Source: Rubrivivax sp. (GTDB lineage Bacteria; Pseudomonadota; Gammaproteobacteria; Burkholderiales; Burkholderiaceae_C). Taken from it: 64,000 bases of DNA. Within the stretch, counting starts at the first letter, position 1; every line of letters begins with the position of its first letter. Below the pieces are notes generated by a model, which did no database searches, was not told where the DNA came from, and was given only the letters and a program-made list of their open reading frames with translations. Of this stretch, positions 42,575-52,601 are shown piece by piece. The stretch covers positions 124,001 through 188,000 of the forward strand of contig JAURZM010000048.1 of assembly GCA_030653385.1 (NCBI GenBank). The letters run 5' to 3'. A program made the position numbers and the translations under genes.

Positions 42575-44149
42575 ATGCACTTTATTCGTCAGGCCCAGCC
42601 GCAGTCGGTGCCGCTGCGCGCCGCGGGAGCGGCCCTGCTGTCCACCGGACTGGCGGGCTGCGCTGCCATCGACGGCGGTCTGGGCCTGTTTGCCACCGCG
42701 GCCCTGCTGCTGGTGGCGGCGCTGGCGGGGGCCTTGGGTTCCTGGTTCGTGCACGTGCAAAGGCAACAAGCCCTGGGCCATGCGCGGGAGTCCTTGCGCC
42801 ATGCGCGGCAACTGCACGGCGGCTGGCTCTGGCAGACCGATGCCGGTCACCGCTTGCAGACATGGACCCCGCCCGGACCGCAGCCCCTGCCGGCAGGCGC
42901 CACCCCCTGCCCACTCTTCGATGCCGATCAGCAGCCGCTGCTGCGGCGCCAACTGCAGGCTGGGCAGGCCTTTCAGGGGCTGCGCCTGCAGGCCAGCCAG
43001 CCCTGGCAAGGCAGCACCGGCTGGCGCCTGAGCGGCGTGCCCCGCCACGACACATCGGGCGCCTTTGTCGGGTTTGAGGGCCACGCGAGCCCGACCGATG
43101 CCGAAGACACGCTGCAACTGGCAGCCGCCGCCCTGCCCGCTGCCTTGGCTGCCTGCACCGAACCCACGCTGCTGGTCGCGCGGGCGCCGGGCAGCGAGGG
43201 CGCGCTTGACTGGCGGCTGCAGCTGATGAACAGCGCGGCGCAAGAGCTTTGGCCGGCTGCGACAGCCGGGGGCCCGCTTGTGCCCTTGCTGCAGGCAACA
43301 CCCCAGGTGCTGGCCGCCCTGCAGGCGCTGCCCGACCCAGGCGTCTACATGCCGGTGCAGCAGCTGCAGGGCTGGCGCATCACGCCGATCAGCGGCACGG
43401 GCTCGGCAGGCCAGGTTGCACTGCTGAGCCAGCTGCCAGCCGTCACCCCGTTGTCCGCGCCGGCCGCTGCAGAGCCGGAAGACGCCGAGGGCGACACTTT
43501 CAGCTTCACGCTCACCCACGACCTGCGGGCGCCCATCCGCGTGGTCGAAGGTTTCACCCGCATCGTCAAGGAAGACTACGGCCGCCACCTCGACCGGGTC
43601 GGCAACGACCACCTCGACCGTGTGCTGGGCGCGGCGGCGCGCATGAACCTGATGATCGACGCGCTGCTCACGCTGGCCCGCCTGTCGCGCCAGCCGCTGG
43701 CGCACCAGCGGGTCAACCTGAGCCAGCTGGCGGGCTTCGTCGTCGACGACCTGCGGCGCAGCGCACCCGAGCGCTCGGCCGAGATCGACATCGAAACGCA
43801 GCTCACCGCCTGGGGCGACCCCACGCTCTTGCGCCTGGTGCTCGAAAACCTGCTGGGCAATGCCTGGAAGTACACCGGCCGCTGCCCGCACGCACAGATT
43901 TCGCTGCGTACCGTCAACCAAGGGGGACGTGTGGCCTTCGTCGTGCGCGACAACGGCGCGGGTTTCGACATGCGCTCGGCCGACCGTCTGTTCGGCCTGT
44001 TCCAGCGCCTGCACAGCGCCAGCGACTTTCCAGGCCACGGCGTGGGGCTGGCCTCGGTGCGCCGCATCGTGCGCCGCCACGGCGGCGACATCTGGGCCGA
44101 AGCCGAACCCGGCCGAGGCGCAGCCTTCTACTTCACCCTGGCAGCCTGA
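42575..44149 (+). CDS. membrane sensor histidine kinase
   Basis: A 524-residue kinase with an N-terminal hydrophobic region of one or two membrane segments (up to about residue 58, LGLFATAALLLVAALAGALG), a PAS-like middle part, a HisKA domain with the phospho-acceptor His in FTLTHDLRAPIRVVEGFTRI, and a HATPase domain (LENLLGNAWKYTG, VVRDNGAGFDM, FPGHGVGLASVRRIV). The kinase domain resembles phytochrome-type kinases of the HTDLRAP group. No response regulator gene is adjacent on the same strand. Confidence 0.9.
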   Translation: MHFIRQAQPQSVPLRAAGAALLSTGLAGCAAIDGGLGLFATAALLLVAALAGALGSWFVHVQRQQALGHARESLRHARQLHGGWLWQTDAGHRLQTWTPPGPQPLPAGATPCPLFDADQQPLLRRQLQAGQAFQGLRLQASQPWQGSTGWRLSGVPRHDTSGAFVGFEGHASPTDAEDTLQLAAAALPAALAACTEPTLLVARAPGSEGALDWRLQLMNSAAQELWPAATAGGPLVPLLQATPQVLAALQALPDPGVYMPVQQLQGWRITPISGTGSAGQVALLSQLPAVTPLSAPAAAEPEDAEGDTFSFTLTHDLRAPIRVVEGFTRIVKEDYGRHLDRVGNDHLDRVLGAAARMNLMIDALLTLARLSRQPLAHQRVNLSQLAGFVVDDLRRSAPERSAEIDIETQLTAWGDPTLLRLVLENLLGNAWKYTGRCPHAQISLRTVNQGGRVAFVVRDNGAGFDMRSADRLFGLFQRLHSASDFPGHGVGLASVRRIVRRHGGDIWAEAEPGRGAAFYFTLAA

Positions 44150-44170
44150 AGGTCACCCGGCGGGCGCCGT

Positions 44171-44809
44171 TCAAGCGGTGCGCGCCAGTTCCTCGACAGC
44201 GGCCAGCAGGCGTTCGGCCTGCGCCACCACCGACAGCTTGTGTTCGTCGGCCAGCCGCTGCAAGCGGCGCCAGGCTTCGTCGCGCGGCAACGAAAAACGG
44301 TGCATCAGCACACCCAGGGCCAGCGGCACCGGATCGGCCAGCGGGTCACTGGCGGCCAGCGCAAGTGTCTGCGCCGGCATCAAGGGCTGACCGCCGGCCT
44401 CGGCCTGGCGCAGGCGGCCAAAAGCCGCCTCTACCGCGGGCACGATCTGCCCCACGTCGAGCGGCTTGACCAGGTAAGCCAGCGCGCCCAGCGACTTCAC
44501 GGTGGCCAGCGTGGCTGCATCGGAAAAAGCCGACAGGAACATGAAAGGAATGCCATAGGCGTCGCGCAGCGTCTCGGCCACGTCGAAACCGCTCTTGCCT
44601 TCCATGCGGATGTCCAGCAGCGCCAGTTGCGGCCGGTGTTCACGGGCCAGCAGGATGGCGTCGTCGCCGTTGTCGGCATCGATGACCTCGTAACCCGCCT
44701 GCGCCAGCCCGTGCGTCACCGTGGCCAGCACCAAGCGGTCGTCGTCGACGACCAGAATGCGGCCCTTGCCCTGTGAACCGGTGTCACCGCCTGCTGCAGC
44801 CTGTTTCAT
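44171..44809 (-). CDS. ANTAR-domain response regulator (AmiR/NasT type)
   Basis: A 212-residue regulator: REC domain (residues 17-135; acidic VDDD at 21-24 and phospho-acceptor Asp66 in LLDIRMEG) and C-terminal ANTAR RNA-binding domain (about 160-210; VLMHRFSLPRDEAWRRLQRL). ANTAR proteins prevent transcription termination by binding two-hairpin RNA. The ATG overlaps the upstream kinase stop, so the pair is coupled; HisKA_2 kinases are the known partners of ANTAR regulators. Confidence 0.92.
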   Translation of the reverse strand: MKQAAAGGDTGSQGKGRILVVDDDRLVLATVTHGLAQAGYEVIDADNGDDAILLAREHRPQLALLDIRMEGKSGFDVAETLRDAYGIPFMFLSAFSDAATLATVKSLGALAYLVKPLDVGQIVPAVEAAFGRLRQAEAGGQPLMPAQTLALAASDPLADPVPLALGVLMHRFSLPRDEAWRRLQRLADEHKLSVVAQAERLLAAVEELARTA

Positions 44810-47800
44810 GGCGCCGATTGTCGCCGATCACCCGACGGCGGCCAGCGCACCGAAGGCGGCCGCAGCTCCACCTGCGCCACCACCTCGTCGCCCTCTTGCA
44901 CCAGCGTCAGCGTGGCGTTGCGGCGAGGCAGCAGCGCGCGCACCAGGCCCAGGCCCGAAACACCGCTGCGGATGCCCGCCAGGTCGAAGCCCGACGGCAG
45001 CCGGGCACGGCCCACGATGCGGATGCAGATGGACTCGCCCTGGGCCAGCAACTCGCAGCGCACCGGCACACCTGCGCCCTCACCTTCGAGCCCGGCGTGC
45101 CCGTGTTTGATGGCGTTGGTCAGCAGTTCGTTGACGGTCAGCGCCACCGGAATCGCTTCGGGTTCGGGCAGCAAGTGCGGCACCTCTCCTTCCACCACCA
45201 CGGCAATGCTGCGCCCGAAGGTGCGCTGCACCGACAGCGCAATGGCACGCAGCAGGCTGGCCACTTCCAGCGGCCCCTGGCTGCCCACCTGCAGGCCGTA
45301 GACCTGCGCGATGGCCTGCACCTGCCCCACCGCTTCGCCCAGCACAGTGGCCAGTTCAGGGTGGCGTGCAGCGTTTTGCTGCAGCAGCCCGGCGACACCC
45401 TGCAAGTTGTTCTTGATGCGGTGGTGCACCTCGCGCACCAGCACCTCGCGCTGGGCAATGGCGGCGCGCAGCCGCGCCTGCTCGGCCGCACGCTGTTCGG
45501 TCACGTCGGTGGCCACCAGCAAGAGCTGGCTGGTCTGGCCGTCACCTTCGTCCAGCGGTGCCACGCGGCAGTCCCAGACACGGCCACCTGGGCTGCTTTC
45601 GGTGGCCGCGTCGCCCGCATCGCTTTCCCTGCCCGAGCCTTCGCGCCACTCGTGCTGGCGCCGGTGTTCGTCGGCGGCGGCGCTGCCCAGCCATTCGCGC
45701 AGCGCCGCAGCCTTGGCAGGCGGGCAGCAGTCTTCGGGCGTGGCGCCCAGCAGCGCTTCGGGCGGGTGGCCGAAGAAGGTGCTGGCGGTCTGGTTCACCT
45801 GCTGCACGCGCAGGCTGCGTGCGTCGAAGAGCGCAATCGCCAGCGGCGCGGTCTCGATCACCCGCTGCAGGGAAATCTGCGCCTGCGCGATGCGCACCTC
45901 GGCCTGGCGCCGCCGTTCGATGTCCAGCAAAGCGAAGGTGACTTCGCCGCCGGCACCGCCACCGGACAGCACGGCGTTGCCGACGACCCAGAACTCGCGC
46001 CCGTCACGGCCGCGCATGCGGCATTCAAAAGTTTCGGCCTGCCCGGACTGCAACCGCTGGTGCCAGTTGTCGCGCCGCAAGGGATGGTCGGCTTCGGCGG
46101 TGGCCACGATGCTGATGGGTTCGCCCACGAAGTCGGCCAGCTCGCCAGCAAACATGCGGCGTGCCGGGCGGTTCATCCACTCGATGCCTCGCTCGGACAC
46201 GCTGACGATGCCCACCAGCACCGAGTTCAGGATGGCGCGTGTGTGTTCGGCCTGCCGCGCCAACGTTTCGCGCGAGCGGCGGCGTTCGTCGACGTCGACG
46301 AAGGAACAGATCAGGCCGGCTTCGGCGTCGTCGCTGTCCACCGGACGCACCGCCACCTGCACCCACAGCAGCGTGCCGTCGCGGCGGCGCAGCAGGCGCT
46401 CGGCGGCAAAACGGCCGTTTTCCCGCAGGCCCTGCGAGATGCGGGCTTCGAAGTCGACGCAGGCGCGGGTGTCCTGGTACAGCTCGGCCGCGTCCAGCGT
46501 ACCCAGCTCCGGGCTGCCCCAGCCGGTGAGTTCGGCCATCGCCTGGTTGGCCCTTTCGATGCGAGCGCCACGCTGGTAGACGATGCCGACTTCGGACAGG
46601 TTGAACATCAGGTCGCGATCGCGCAGCAGCTGTTCCAGTTCGGCCTGCTGCGCCTTCAGGCGTGTGATGTCGCTCAGCACGGCCACCGCTTCGGTCTGCT
46701 CGCCCTGCGGTTGCGCACGGCGCACCGACAGCGAATACCACTGCGCCGGCCCCACGGCGTGCACCACCGGCAGTTCGGCTTCGAAAGGGCGGCCTTCGGC
46801 CAGTGCGTCCAGCGCTTCGCGCACACCGTCCAGCGGGCCGATGCTGCGGGCCAGGATTTCTTCCAGCGAAGCACCGGCCGCAGCGCCAGCCTCGAAGCCC
46901 AGCATGCGCTCGAAGCGCAGGTTGCAGCGCACCAGCACCGGGCCGCGCAGATACGCAATGCCGGCAGTGGAGCTGTCCAGGATGGTGGTCAGTTCGCGCA
47001 GCAGCTGTTCGTTGCGGCGCTGCGCACTTTCGGCCTGCGTCACGTCCAGCGTCACCACCGACATCGTCGGCCGGCCACCCGACAGCGACGCCGGCTCGAC
47101 CCGCGTCAGCAGCCAGCGCATGCCCAGCTCGGGGTGGCGCACGGCGTAACGCACCTCGGCGCGGTCGCCGTTGCGCAGCGCCTGCTGCAGCTCTTCATAC
47201 GCCGGCATCGATGCCGGGTCGACGAGTTCGCGCCGCACCCCGATAGCCAGCGTGGGCTGGGTTTCGACATCGCCCGTTTCCGGCCACAAGCTGGCCTGGG
47301 GGTCGGCACGGGTGCGTGTGCCCAGCCAGCCGCGTGACGGTTCGTAGGTGGCCACACGCACGCTGGCGGTGTCCATCAGCATGCCCATTTCCATCTGCGC
47401 CAGGTCGCGTTCGTCTTCGACGCTGCGGTCCTGCACCACGGCCATGACCCGCCGCTGGCCGTCTTCCCCGGCGTGGCAGACCAGGCGCGCCCACAGGCTG
47501 CGGCGGCGGCCGTCGGGCAGCGGCAGCACCACCTGTCGCTCGTGTGGTCGCACGCCCGGCTGCAGCGCCCCCAGCACCGAACCTTCACTCCAGGCCAGCA
47601 GGTCCTGCAGTTCGGGCGGAGCGTCTTCCAGCACCTCGGGTACCCGTTCCACCAAGCCTTCGAAAGCGGCGTTCGAGCGCAGGATGAGACCGGTGCCGTC
47701 GTAAACGAGCATGCCGGTGCCGCTGAGTTCGAACCAGTGCACCAGTTCCTCTTCCGCGCGCCGGGCCTGATGCCGTGCGGCCTGCTCGCCCGATTCGTCG

Positions 47801-48219
47801 TGCAGCAGACTGAGCCAACGGCCGTCGGCCCCATTGCCACCGAGGTGCACCACGGTCTTGACCAGCCAGCGCTGCTGGCCCTGACCGTCGGTGATGCGGC
47901 AGCGCAGCGGCGGCGCGTTGCTGCCGGACGTGGCCTGGCGCCAGACCTGTTCACGCCGCAGTCGGCCGGACTCCTGGTCTTCGGCGGGCTGCAGGTCCAG
48001 CAGGTCGCTGCCGATCAGGCGCCCACGTGGCAGCCCCAGCAGTTCCAGGCCCGCTTCGTTGATGTCGGTGATGCGGTGTTCCGCGTCCTGCAGCAGCGCA
48101 GGCATCGTCGACGACCAGATCGCAGCCAGCCCCGGCCCCGCTTCCAGCGGTTTCGCGGCGGCAGAAAAACCCGCCGGGCCCGCTGCTTCGGCAGCGCCCG
48201 GCGCGCCCCGGTTTTTCAT
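44806..48219 (-). CDS. multi-PAS sensor histidine kinase, HisKA_2 type
   Basis: A soluble 1137-residue kinase with about seven PAS-like segments in series (for example ITDINEAGLELLGLPRGRLI, LILRSNAAFEGLVERVPEV, ERANQAMAELTGWG, IEWMNRPARRMFAGELADFV) and a C-terminal HisKA_2/HATPase module (LVREVHHRIKNNLQGVAGLL with the phospho-acceptor His, then TVNELLTNAIKHG). No membrane segment, so it senses internal cues such as redox state, oxygen or small ligands (inference). Coupled by ATGA overlaps to the HDOD gene upstream and the ANTAR regulator downstream. Confidence 0.92.
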   Translation of the reverse strand: MKNRGAPGAAEAAGPAGFSAAAKPLEAGPGLAAIWSSTMPALLQDAEHRITDINEAGLELLGLPRGRLIGSDLLDLQPAEDQESGRLRREQVWRQATSGSNAPPLRCRITDGQGQQRWLVKTVVHLGGNGADGRWLSLLHDESGEQAARHQARRAEEELVHWFELSGTGMLVYDGTGLILRSNAAFEGLVERVPEVLEDAPPELQDLLAWSEGSVLGALQPGVRPHERQVVLPLPDGRRRSLWARLVCHAGEDGQRRVMAVVQDRSVEDERDLAQMEMGMLMDTASVRVATYEPSRGWLGTRTRADPQASLWPETGDVETQPTLAIGVRRELVDPASMPAYEELQQALRNGDRAEVRYAVRHPELGMRWLLTRVEPASLSGGRPTMSVVTLDVTQAESAQRRNEQLLRELTTILDSSTAGIAYLRGPVLVRCNLRFERMLGFEAGAAAGASLEEILARSIGPLDGVREALDALAEGRPFEAELPVVHAVGPAQWYSLSVRRAQPQGEQTEAVAVLSDITRLKAQQAELEQLLRDRDLMFNLSEVGIVYQRGARIERANQAMAELTGWGSPELGTLDAAELYQDTRACVDFEARISQGLRENGRFAAERLLRRRDGTLLWVQVAVRPVDSDDAEAGLICSFVDVDERRRSRETLARQAEHTRAILNSVLVGIVSVSERGIEWMNRPARRMFAGELADFVGEPISIVATAEADHPLRRDNWHQRLQSGQAETFECRMRGRDGREFWVVGNAVLSGGGAGGEVTFALLDIERRRQAEVRIAQAQISLQRVIETAPLAIALFDARSLRVQQVNQTASTFFGHPPEALLGATPEDCCPPAKAAALREWLGSAAADEHRRQHEWREGSGRESDAGDAATESSPGGRVWDCRVAPLDEGDGQTSQLLLVATDVTEQRAAEQARLRAAIAQREVLVREVHHRIKNNLQGVAGLLQQNAARHPELATVLGEAVGQVQAIAQVYGLQVGSQGPLEVASLLRAIALSVQRTFGRSIAVVVEGEVPHLLPEPEAIPVALTVNELLTNAIKHGHAGLEGEGAGVPVRCELLAQGESICIRIVGRARLPSGFDLAGIRSGVSGLGLVRALLPRRNATLTLVQEGDEVVAQVELRPPSVRWPPSGDRRQSAP

Positions 48220-49511
48220 CCGTCCAGCTGGCGCGCACCGCGCAGGGCCACCAGCACGGCACGGTTGACTTCGGCCGGCCCGAGCAGCAGCTTTTCGGTG
48301 CGCTCGCGGATGTCGAACACGGCTTCCTGCTCGATGGCCCGCACCAGGTCCAGGTAAGGTTCGTAGGGCCCACCCTCACCCCGCAGCGTCTGCTGCACCC
48401 GTTCGGGCACCGGCACGCTGCCCAGCAATTCGGCAAAGGGTTGCTGCAGCAGACGGTCGAGCAGCGAAAACACACCGCACAGGAACATCTCGCCGCGCAT
48501 CTCGGCGTCGCCGTTGCCGCGCACCAGCTCTTCCATCAGCAGGCCGCGCCGCAAGGCCGCGTGCAGCAGCGGCTTGGCATTTGCACCTTTGCTGGACGAA
48601 GCCAGCAGCAGCGCCAGCCAGCGCTTGAGGCGGGCATAACCCAGCATCATGATGGCATGGCCGAACGACGTGATTTCCGCCGACAGCCCGAAGGCCGGCG
48701 AATTCAGGTAGCGCAGCAGGCGGAAGGCCAGCGTGGGGTCGCGCTTGAGCACGGCCTCCAGGCGCGCCACCGGCAGTTCACGATCGACGCCCTGGATCAG
48801 CTCCATCACCACCTGCACGTCGGTGGGTACCTTGGACCGGCCGCTGGCGCTGGCGCTGGGCAGCGGGTCGTCCAGCGGATAACCCAGCACGGCCACGGCA
48901 CCACGCTGAAAGGCTTGTTCGACATCGACCGAGGTGCGGGCCCCGGCCTGCACCGTGCTGATCTGGCGCACGCTGGATGGCGGGTTGGTGCCGGTGCGGC
49001 GGTCTTCACCGGCTTCGACGATGCTGTGGCTGAAGCAGGCCAGCACCTCGGGCGACAGCGGCACCAGGGGCCGGCCCTTGATGAGCAGCACCGAGCCGGC
49101 TTCACGCATCGCGCGCAGTGCGTTGTGGTGCGCGGGGTCGCTGGCCATGAAGGCCGGCACTTCGATCATCAGGTGGGGTGGCGGGTGGGCTTCCATCACC
49201 GCGCGCAGCAGCGCTTCGCCAGCCACGTTCAGCGACACGGGATGCGCCATGGGCGTGGCGGCGGCGCCGGGCATGGCCGCACGCGGCGGGGCATTGCCCG
49301 GGTCCAGCGGGCGCAGCGTGAGCTGCAGGTCGGCACCTTCGGCCGGGGCCGGCCAGACTTCCTGCAGCGCCTGCAACAGGGCGGCCGCATCGGGTGTGGC
49401 CTCGCCGGGCTGCGGGAACACCGTCACGCGGGTGGCCACCACGGCGCGCTGGCGGTCGATCACCGGGCTGTAGCCCAGGGCCACATGGCCAAGTACGGGG
49501 TGTTCTTTCAT
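48216..49511 (-). CDS. HDOD domain protein (YuxH-like)
   Basis: A 431-residue protein with an N-terminal degenerate EAL-like region (VLGHVALGYSPVIDRQRAVV; HLMIEVPAFMA) and a C-terminal HDOD domain (LPVARLEAVLKRDPTLAFRL then LRYLNSPAFGLSAEITSFGH). Such YuxH-type proteins occur in c-di-GMP and motility regulation but lack phosphodiesterase activity residues. First gene of the operon with the multi-PAS kinase and ANTAR regulator. Confidence 0.9.
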   Translation of the reverse strand: MKEHPVLGHVALGYSPVIDRQRAVVATRVTVFPQPGEATPDAAALLQALQEVWPAPAEGADLQLTLRPLDPGNAPPRAAMPGAAATPMAHPVSLNVAGEALLRAVMEAHPPPHLMIEVPAFMASDPAHHNALRAMREAGSVLLIKGRPLVPLSPEVLACFSHSIVEAGEDRRTGTNPPSSVRQISTVQAGARTSVDVEQAFQRGAVAVLGYPLDDPLPSASASGRSKVPTDVQVVMELIQGVDRELPVARLEAVLKRDPTLAFRLLRYLNSPAFGLSAEITSFGHAIMMLGYARLKRWLALLLASSSKGANAKPLLHAALRRGLLMEELVRGNGDAEMRGEMFLCGVFSLLDRLLQQPFAELLGSVPVPERVQQTLRGEGGPYEPYLDLVRAIEQEAVFDIRERTEKLLLGPAEVNRAVLVALRGARQLDG

Positions 49512-49574
49512 GTGTCGGCAGCCCGCCGGTGCGCGCAGCTGCGATCAAGGGTTGGGAACCAGCCCCGTCAGCAG

Positions 49575-50501
49575 CTACTTCAGGTACTGCAGCAAGGACA
49601 TCTGTTGCACGATCGAGTACGTCTTCAGCGCGGCATCGTAGCCGCTCTGCTGGTTCTGAAAGTCGGAAATCGCCTGCAACATGTCCAGATCTTCCGCTTC
49701 CGAGCGATCTGTTTGTGCGTCCAGACGTGTCTGGCTCAGGCGCTCGCCAATGCCGTCGATGCGCCGCAGCGCTTCGCCGCTGCGCGCGCGCCAGGCGGCC
49801 AGGTTGTCGGCAGCCGCATCGAAGTCGCCCAGGCCCTCGGACACGGTGAGCGCCACGTCGGTGGCGCTGCGGCCCGGGGTCAGCAAGTCGGTCACCACGC
49901 GGTCCATGGCGTCGAACAGCGACAAGGTGCTGCCAGGGCTGGACGGGTCGGGCGCGCGCAGCCAGGCGGCGCGGCCGTCGATGCTCAAGGGTGAAGCCTC
50001 GCCCGCAGCCGCCTGCAGCTGCCCGCTGGTGCCGCTGTAGCTGACACCGCCGGCGCTGTCCAGCAGCGGCGGCCCGTCGGTGCCCTGGCCACCGAACAGG
50101 TAGCGGCCGCTGCCGTCGGAGCGGTTGGCCACGGCCAGCAGGTCGTCGCGCAGACCGCGGATGCTCTGGGCGATGGTGCGGCGTTCACTGTCGGTGTAGC
50201 TGCCGTTGCCGGCGCTGACCAACAGTTCGCGCGCCTGTTGCATCAGCTCGCCGGCCTGGCCCAGCGCGCCTTCGGCCATCTCCATGCTGTTGCGGCTGGC
50301 GTCCAGTGCGCGCATCTGCGCCTCGCTGCGCGTGATGCGGGCCAGTGCCCGTTCGGCCTGCGCCATGGCCGCCGGGTCGTCGCTGGGTTTGAGCACCCGC
50401 TTGCCGCTGGTCAGCTGTTCCTGCGCCTGCGTCAGCGCCTGCTGGCGTTTCTGCAGGTTGCTCAAGGACGATTCGAAGGCGTTGGCAGAGGTGATGCGCA
50501 T
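49575..50501 (-). CDS. flgL: flagellar hook-filament junction protein FlgL
   Basis: Hook-associated protein 3, 308 residues, exported by the flagellar type III system. The N-terminus (MRITSANAFESSLSNLQKRQ; LTSGKRVLKPSDDPAAMAQA) and the C-terminal helix (DLDMLQAISDFQNQQSGYDA) match the flagellin/FlgL fold. Last gene of the flg operon, 20 bases after flgK. Confidence 0.95.
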   Translation of the reverse strand: MRITSANAFESSLSNLQKRQQALTQAQEQLTSGKRVLKPSDDPAAMAQAERALARITRSEAQMRALDASRNSMEMAEGALGQAGELMQQARELLVSAGNGSYTDSERRTIAQSIRGLRDDLLAVANRSDGSGRYLFGGQGTDGPPLLDSAGGVSYSGTSGQLQAAAGEASPLSIDGRAAWLRAPDPSSPGSTLSLFDAMDRVVTDLLTPGRSATDVALTVSEGLGDFDAAADNLAAWRARSGEALRRIDGIGERLSQTRLDAQTDRSEAEDLDMLQAISDFQNQQSGYDAALKTYSIVQQMSLLQYLK

Positions 50502-50521
50502 GGTGAAGGGGCCTGGTGGAC

Positions 50522-52486
50522 TCAGCGGCCTGCCACGTCGAGCAGGGTGTCGAACAGCGACTGCGCCACTTGCAGCACCTTGGCCGCCGCCTGGTAACTT
50601 TGCTGGAACTGGATCAGCCGTGCCGCTTCTTCGTCCAGGTTCACACCCGACTGCGAACTGCGGGCCAACTCGGCCTGGCCGGCCACGGCGTCAGAGATCG
50701 TCGCCGAGGCCTTGCCGCCCTGCACCCGAACGCCGATGTCGGCCATCGCGTTGGACCAGCCGTCGGTGACCGTGCGGCCGTTCACCAGCGCGGCATCGCG
50801 CAGCGCCAGCAGGGCCAGCGCGTTGCCGTTGTTGCTGTTCAGCGCGCCGGCCGGCGTGGGCTCGACGTTGATCACGTCGCCGGTGCGTGGCACACCGCTG
50901 AGCTGCATCGTGAAGCCGTTGATGTCGGTGGGCGGACGCGGAATCGACTGGCTCGCCTGCCAGGTGTCGCTGCCACTGGCCAGCAAGCTGCTGCTGGCAT
51001 CGAACAGCTCCCAGGTGTAGTCACCCGTGTCGCTGGTGAAGGTGATGCGCGCGGTGGCGCCCGGCGTGGGCAGCGGCGCTGATGTGACACGCAGATGCGT
51101 GGCCTGTGCCGTGCCCACATTGCCGGGCAGGCTGGACGCCAACAGCGGCGAAGCGGCTGCCAGGTCCAGCGGGTCATCCAGCAGCTTGGCCATGCCGTTG
51201 GCGGCACGGGTCACCGGCTGCAGCAGGAAGCGGTCGCCTGGCTGAGGCGGCAGCGCGGAGAAGTCGATCTGCATGCCGTCGACGACGTCGCCGCTGACCA
51301 CCGCGGTGGACCGTCCGTCCTGCAGGCGCGTCAGCACCCAGCTGCCTGAGCCGACCGAGGTTTCGCGCAGGTCGTATTCGCTGGCCTGCAGCGCCGACGG
51401 GTCGGTGATCGTCAGGCTGACCCCACCCATGGGTGCACCGCTGGCGTCGCGCGCGTTGGCCAGGTGGGGTTGGGCCAGCGGCGGTCCGATCGCGAACATC
51501 GCCGCCGACGGCACCGAGCCCGCGGGCGACTGCAGGTTCAGGCCCAGCATGTGCTGTTCGTTGACGGCACCACCCACCGAAGCCGCCAGCTGACCCACCA
51601 GGGTGCGTGCGGCGACCAGGTCCTGATTCTGGAAGCGCAGCAATCCGGCGATCGAGCCGCCACCCAGCGTGCCTTCGTTCAGGCGCCGCTGCACACCCCC
51701 TTCGACCAGGCCAACAGCCGAACGCGAAGGGTCGGATTCGTCCTGCATCACCGTCAGCTGCGCCGCCTGGGCGCCCAGCACCAGGCGCTGGCCGCCGCTG
51801 ATGAAGACCGACATCGTGCCGTCGTTGGCCTCCATGCGCGTGACCTGCACATGGGTCGACAGTCGCGACAGCAACCTTTCGCGTTCGTCCAGCAGGTCAT
51901 TGGCCGTCTGGCCCGTGCCCTTCAGGCCAGCGATGCGCTGGTTGACTTCGGCGATGCTCTTGGCCAGGCTGTTGACCTCGGACACCGCTGTGCGCAGTTC
52001 GGCGGTGACACCGGCCTGCACGTCGTCCATGGCCATGCCGGCTTCGGCAAAACGCGAGGCCAGTTCACCTGCTCTGGCCAAGGCCACCTGGCGCACGGCC
52101 ATGTCGGCCGGGCTGTTGGACAGGTCCACCATCGCGTTCATGAACTGACTGGTGGCATGGCCCAGGCCCATCTCGCCGGGTTTGAAGACGTTTTCCAGGC
52201 GCTGCAGCTGCTGCAGGCGCGCGCCGTCCATCGCGGCCAGCGCCCGCGAACTGGCGGCTTCGCGGGTCAGGAATTCGTTGTGCGAACGGCTGACCGTGGT
52301 CACGTCCACACCACGGCCGAAAAAGCCGGCACCGGTGAACTGGCCTTGTGCCGTGCTCAACTCGGCCGTCTGGCGCGAGTAACCCTGCACATTGGCGTTG
52401 GCAATGTTGTGGCCGGTGACCTGCAGCCCGGCGTAGTTGGCCGCCATGGCCTTGATGCCCAGCGACATCAGCGGTGAGGCGCTCAT
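50522..52486 (-). CDS. flgK: flagellar hook-associated protein FlgK
   Basis: First junction protein between hook and filament, 654 residues. Typical N-terminal rod-type motif (NYAGLQVTGHNIANANVQGY) and C-terminal helix (LDEEAARLIQFQQSYQAAAK). Longer than E. coli FlgK (547) because of extra central domains, common in Burkholderiales. A hairpin-rich repeat lies between it and flgJ. Confidence 0.96.
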   Translation of the reverse strand: MSASPLMSLGIKAMAANYAGLQVTGHNIANANVQGYSRQTAELSTAQGQFTGAGFFGRGVDVTTVSRSHNEFLTREAASSRALAAMDGARLQQLQRLENVFKPGEMGLGHATSQFMNAMVDLSNSPADMAVRQVALARAGELASRFAEAGMAMDDVQAGVTAELRTAVSEVNSLAKSIAEVNQRIAGLKGTGQTANDLLDERERLLSRLSTHVQVTRMEANDGTMSVFISGGQRLVLGAQAAQLTVMQDESDPSRSAVGLVEGGVQRRLNEGTLGGGSIAGLLRFQNQDLVAARTLVGQLAASVGGAVNEQHMLGLNLQSPAGSVPSAAMFAIGPPLAQPHLANARDASGAPMGGVSLTITDPSALQASEYDLRETSVGSGSWVLTRLQDGRSTAVVSGDVVDGMQIDFSALPPQPGDRFLLQPVTRAANGMAKLLDDPLDLAAASPLLASSLPGNVGTAQATHLRVTSAPLPTPGATARITFTSDTGDYTWELFDASSSLLASGSDTWQASQSIPRPPTDINGFTMQLSGVPRTGDVINVEPTPAGALNSNNGNALALLALRDAALVNGRTVTDGWSNAMADIGVRVQGGKASATISDAVAGQAELARSSQSGVNLDEEAARLIQFQQSYQAAAKVLQVAQSLFDTLLDVAGR

Positions 52487-52522
52487 GATTCAGTCCTTCC
52501 CCGCCGTCGGCGGACACATTCA

Positions 52523-52600
52523 GGCCTTGCGCGGAACCGGCACTGCCGGGCCGCTGCAAGAGCCCCCCTGGGGGGCAGTGAGCGAAGCGAGCGTGGGGGC
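52523..52600 (+). repeat. copy A of a hairpin-rich intergenic repeat
   Basis: Fills most of the flgJ-flgK gap. Modules in order: GGCCTTGCGCGGAACCGGC with loop ACT and GCCGGGCCGC (stem-loop), CCCCCC/GGGGGG hairpin, and a tail with repeated GCGAGC ending GTGGGGGC. Copies B (59054-59279) and C (56245-56318, inverted) share the order. Confidence 0.75.
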
Positions 52601-52601
52601 A

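Noticed and set aside
44773..47337. 854-codon open frame antisense to the multi-PAS kinase
   Set aside because: High-GC codon bias keeps the opposite frame open; the translation is His/Gln/Arg-rich with no domain, while the minus strand encodes clear PAS and kinase motifs.
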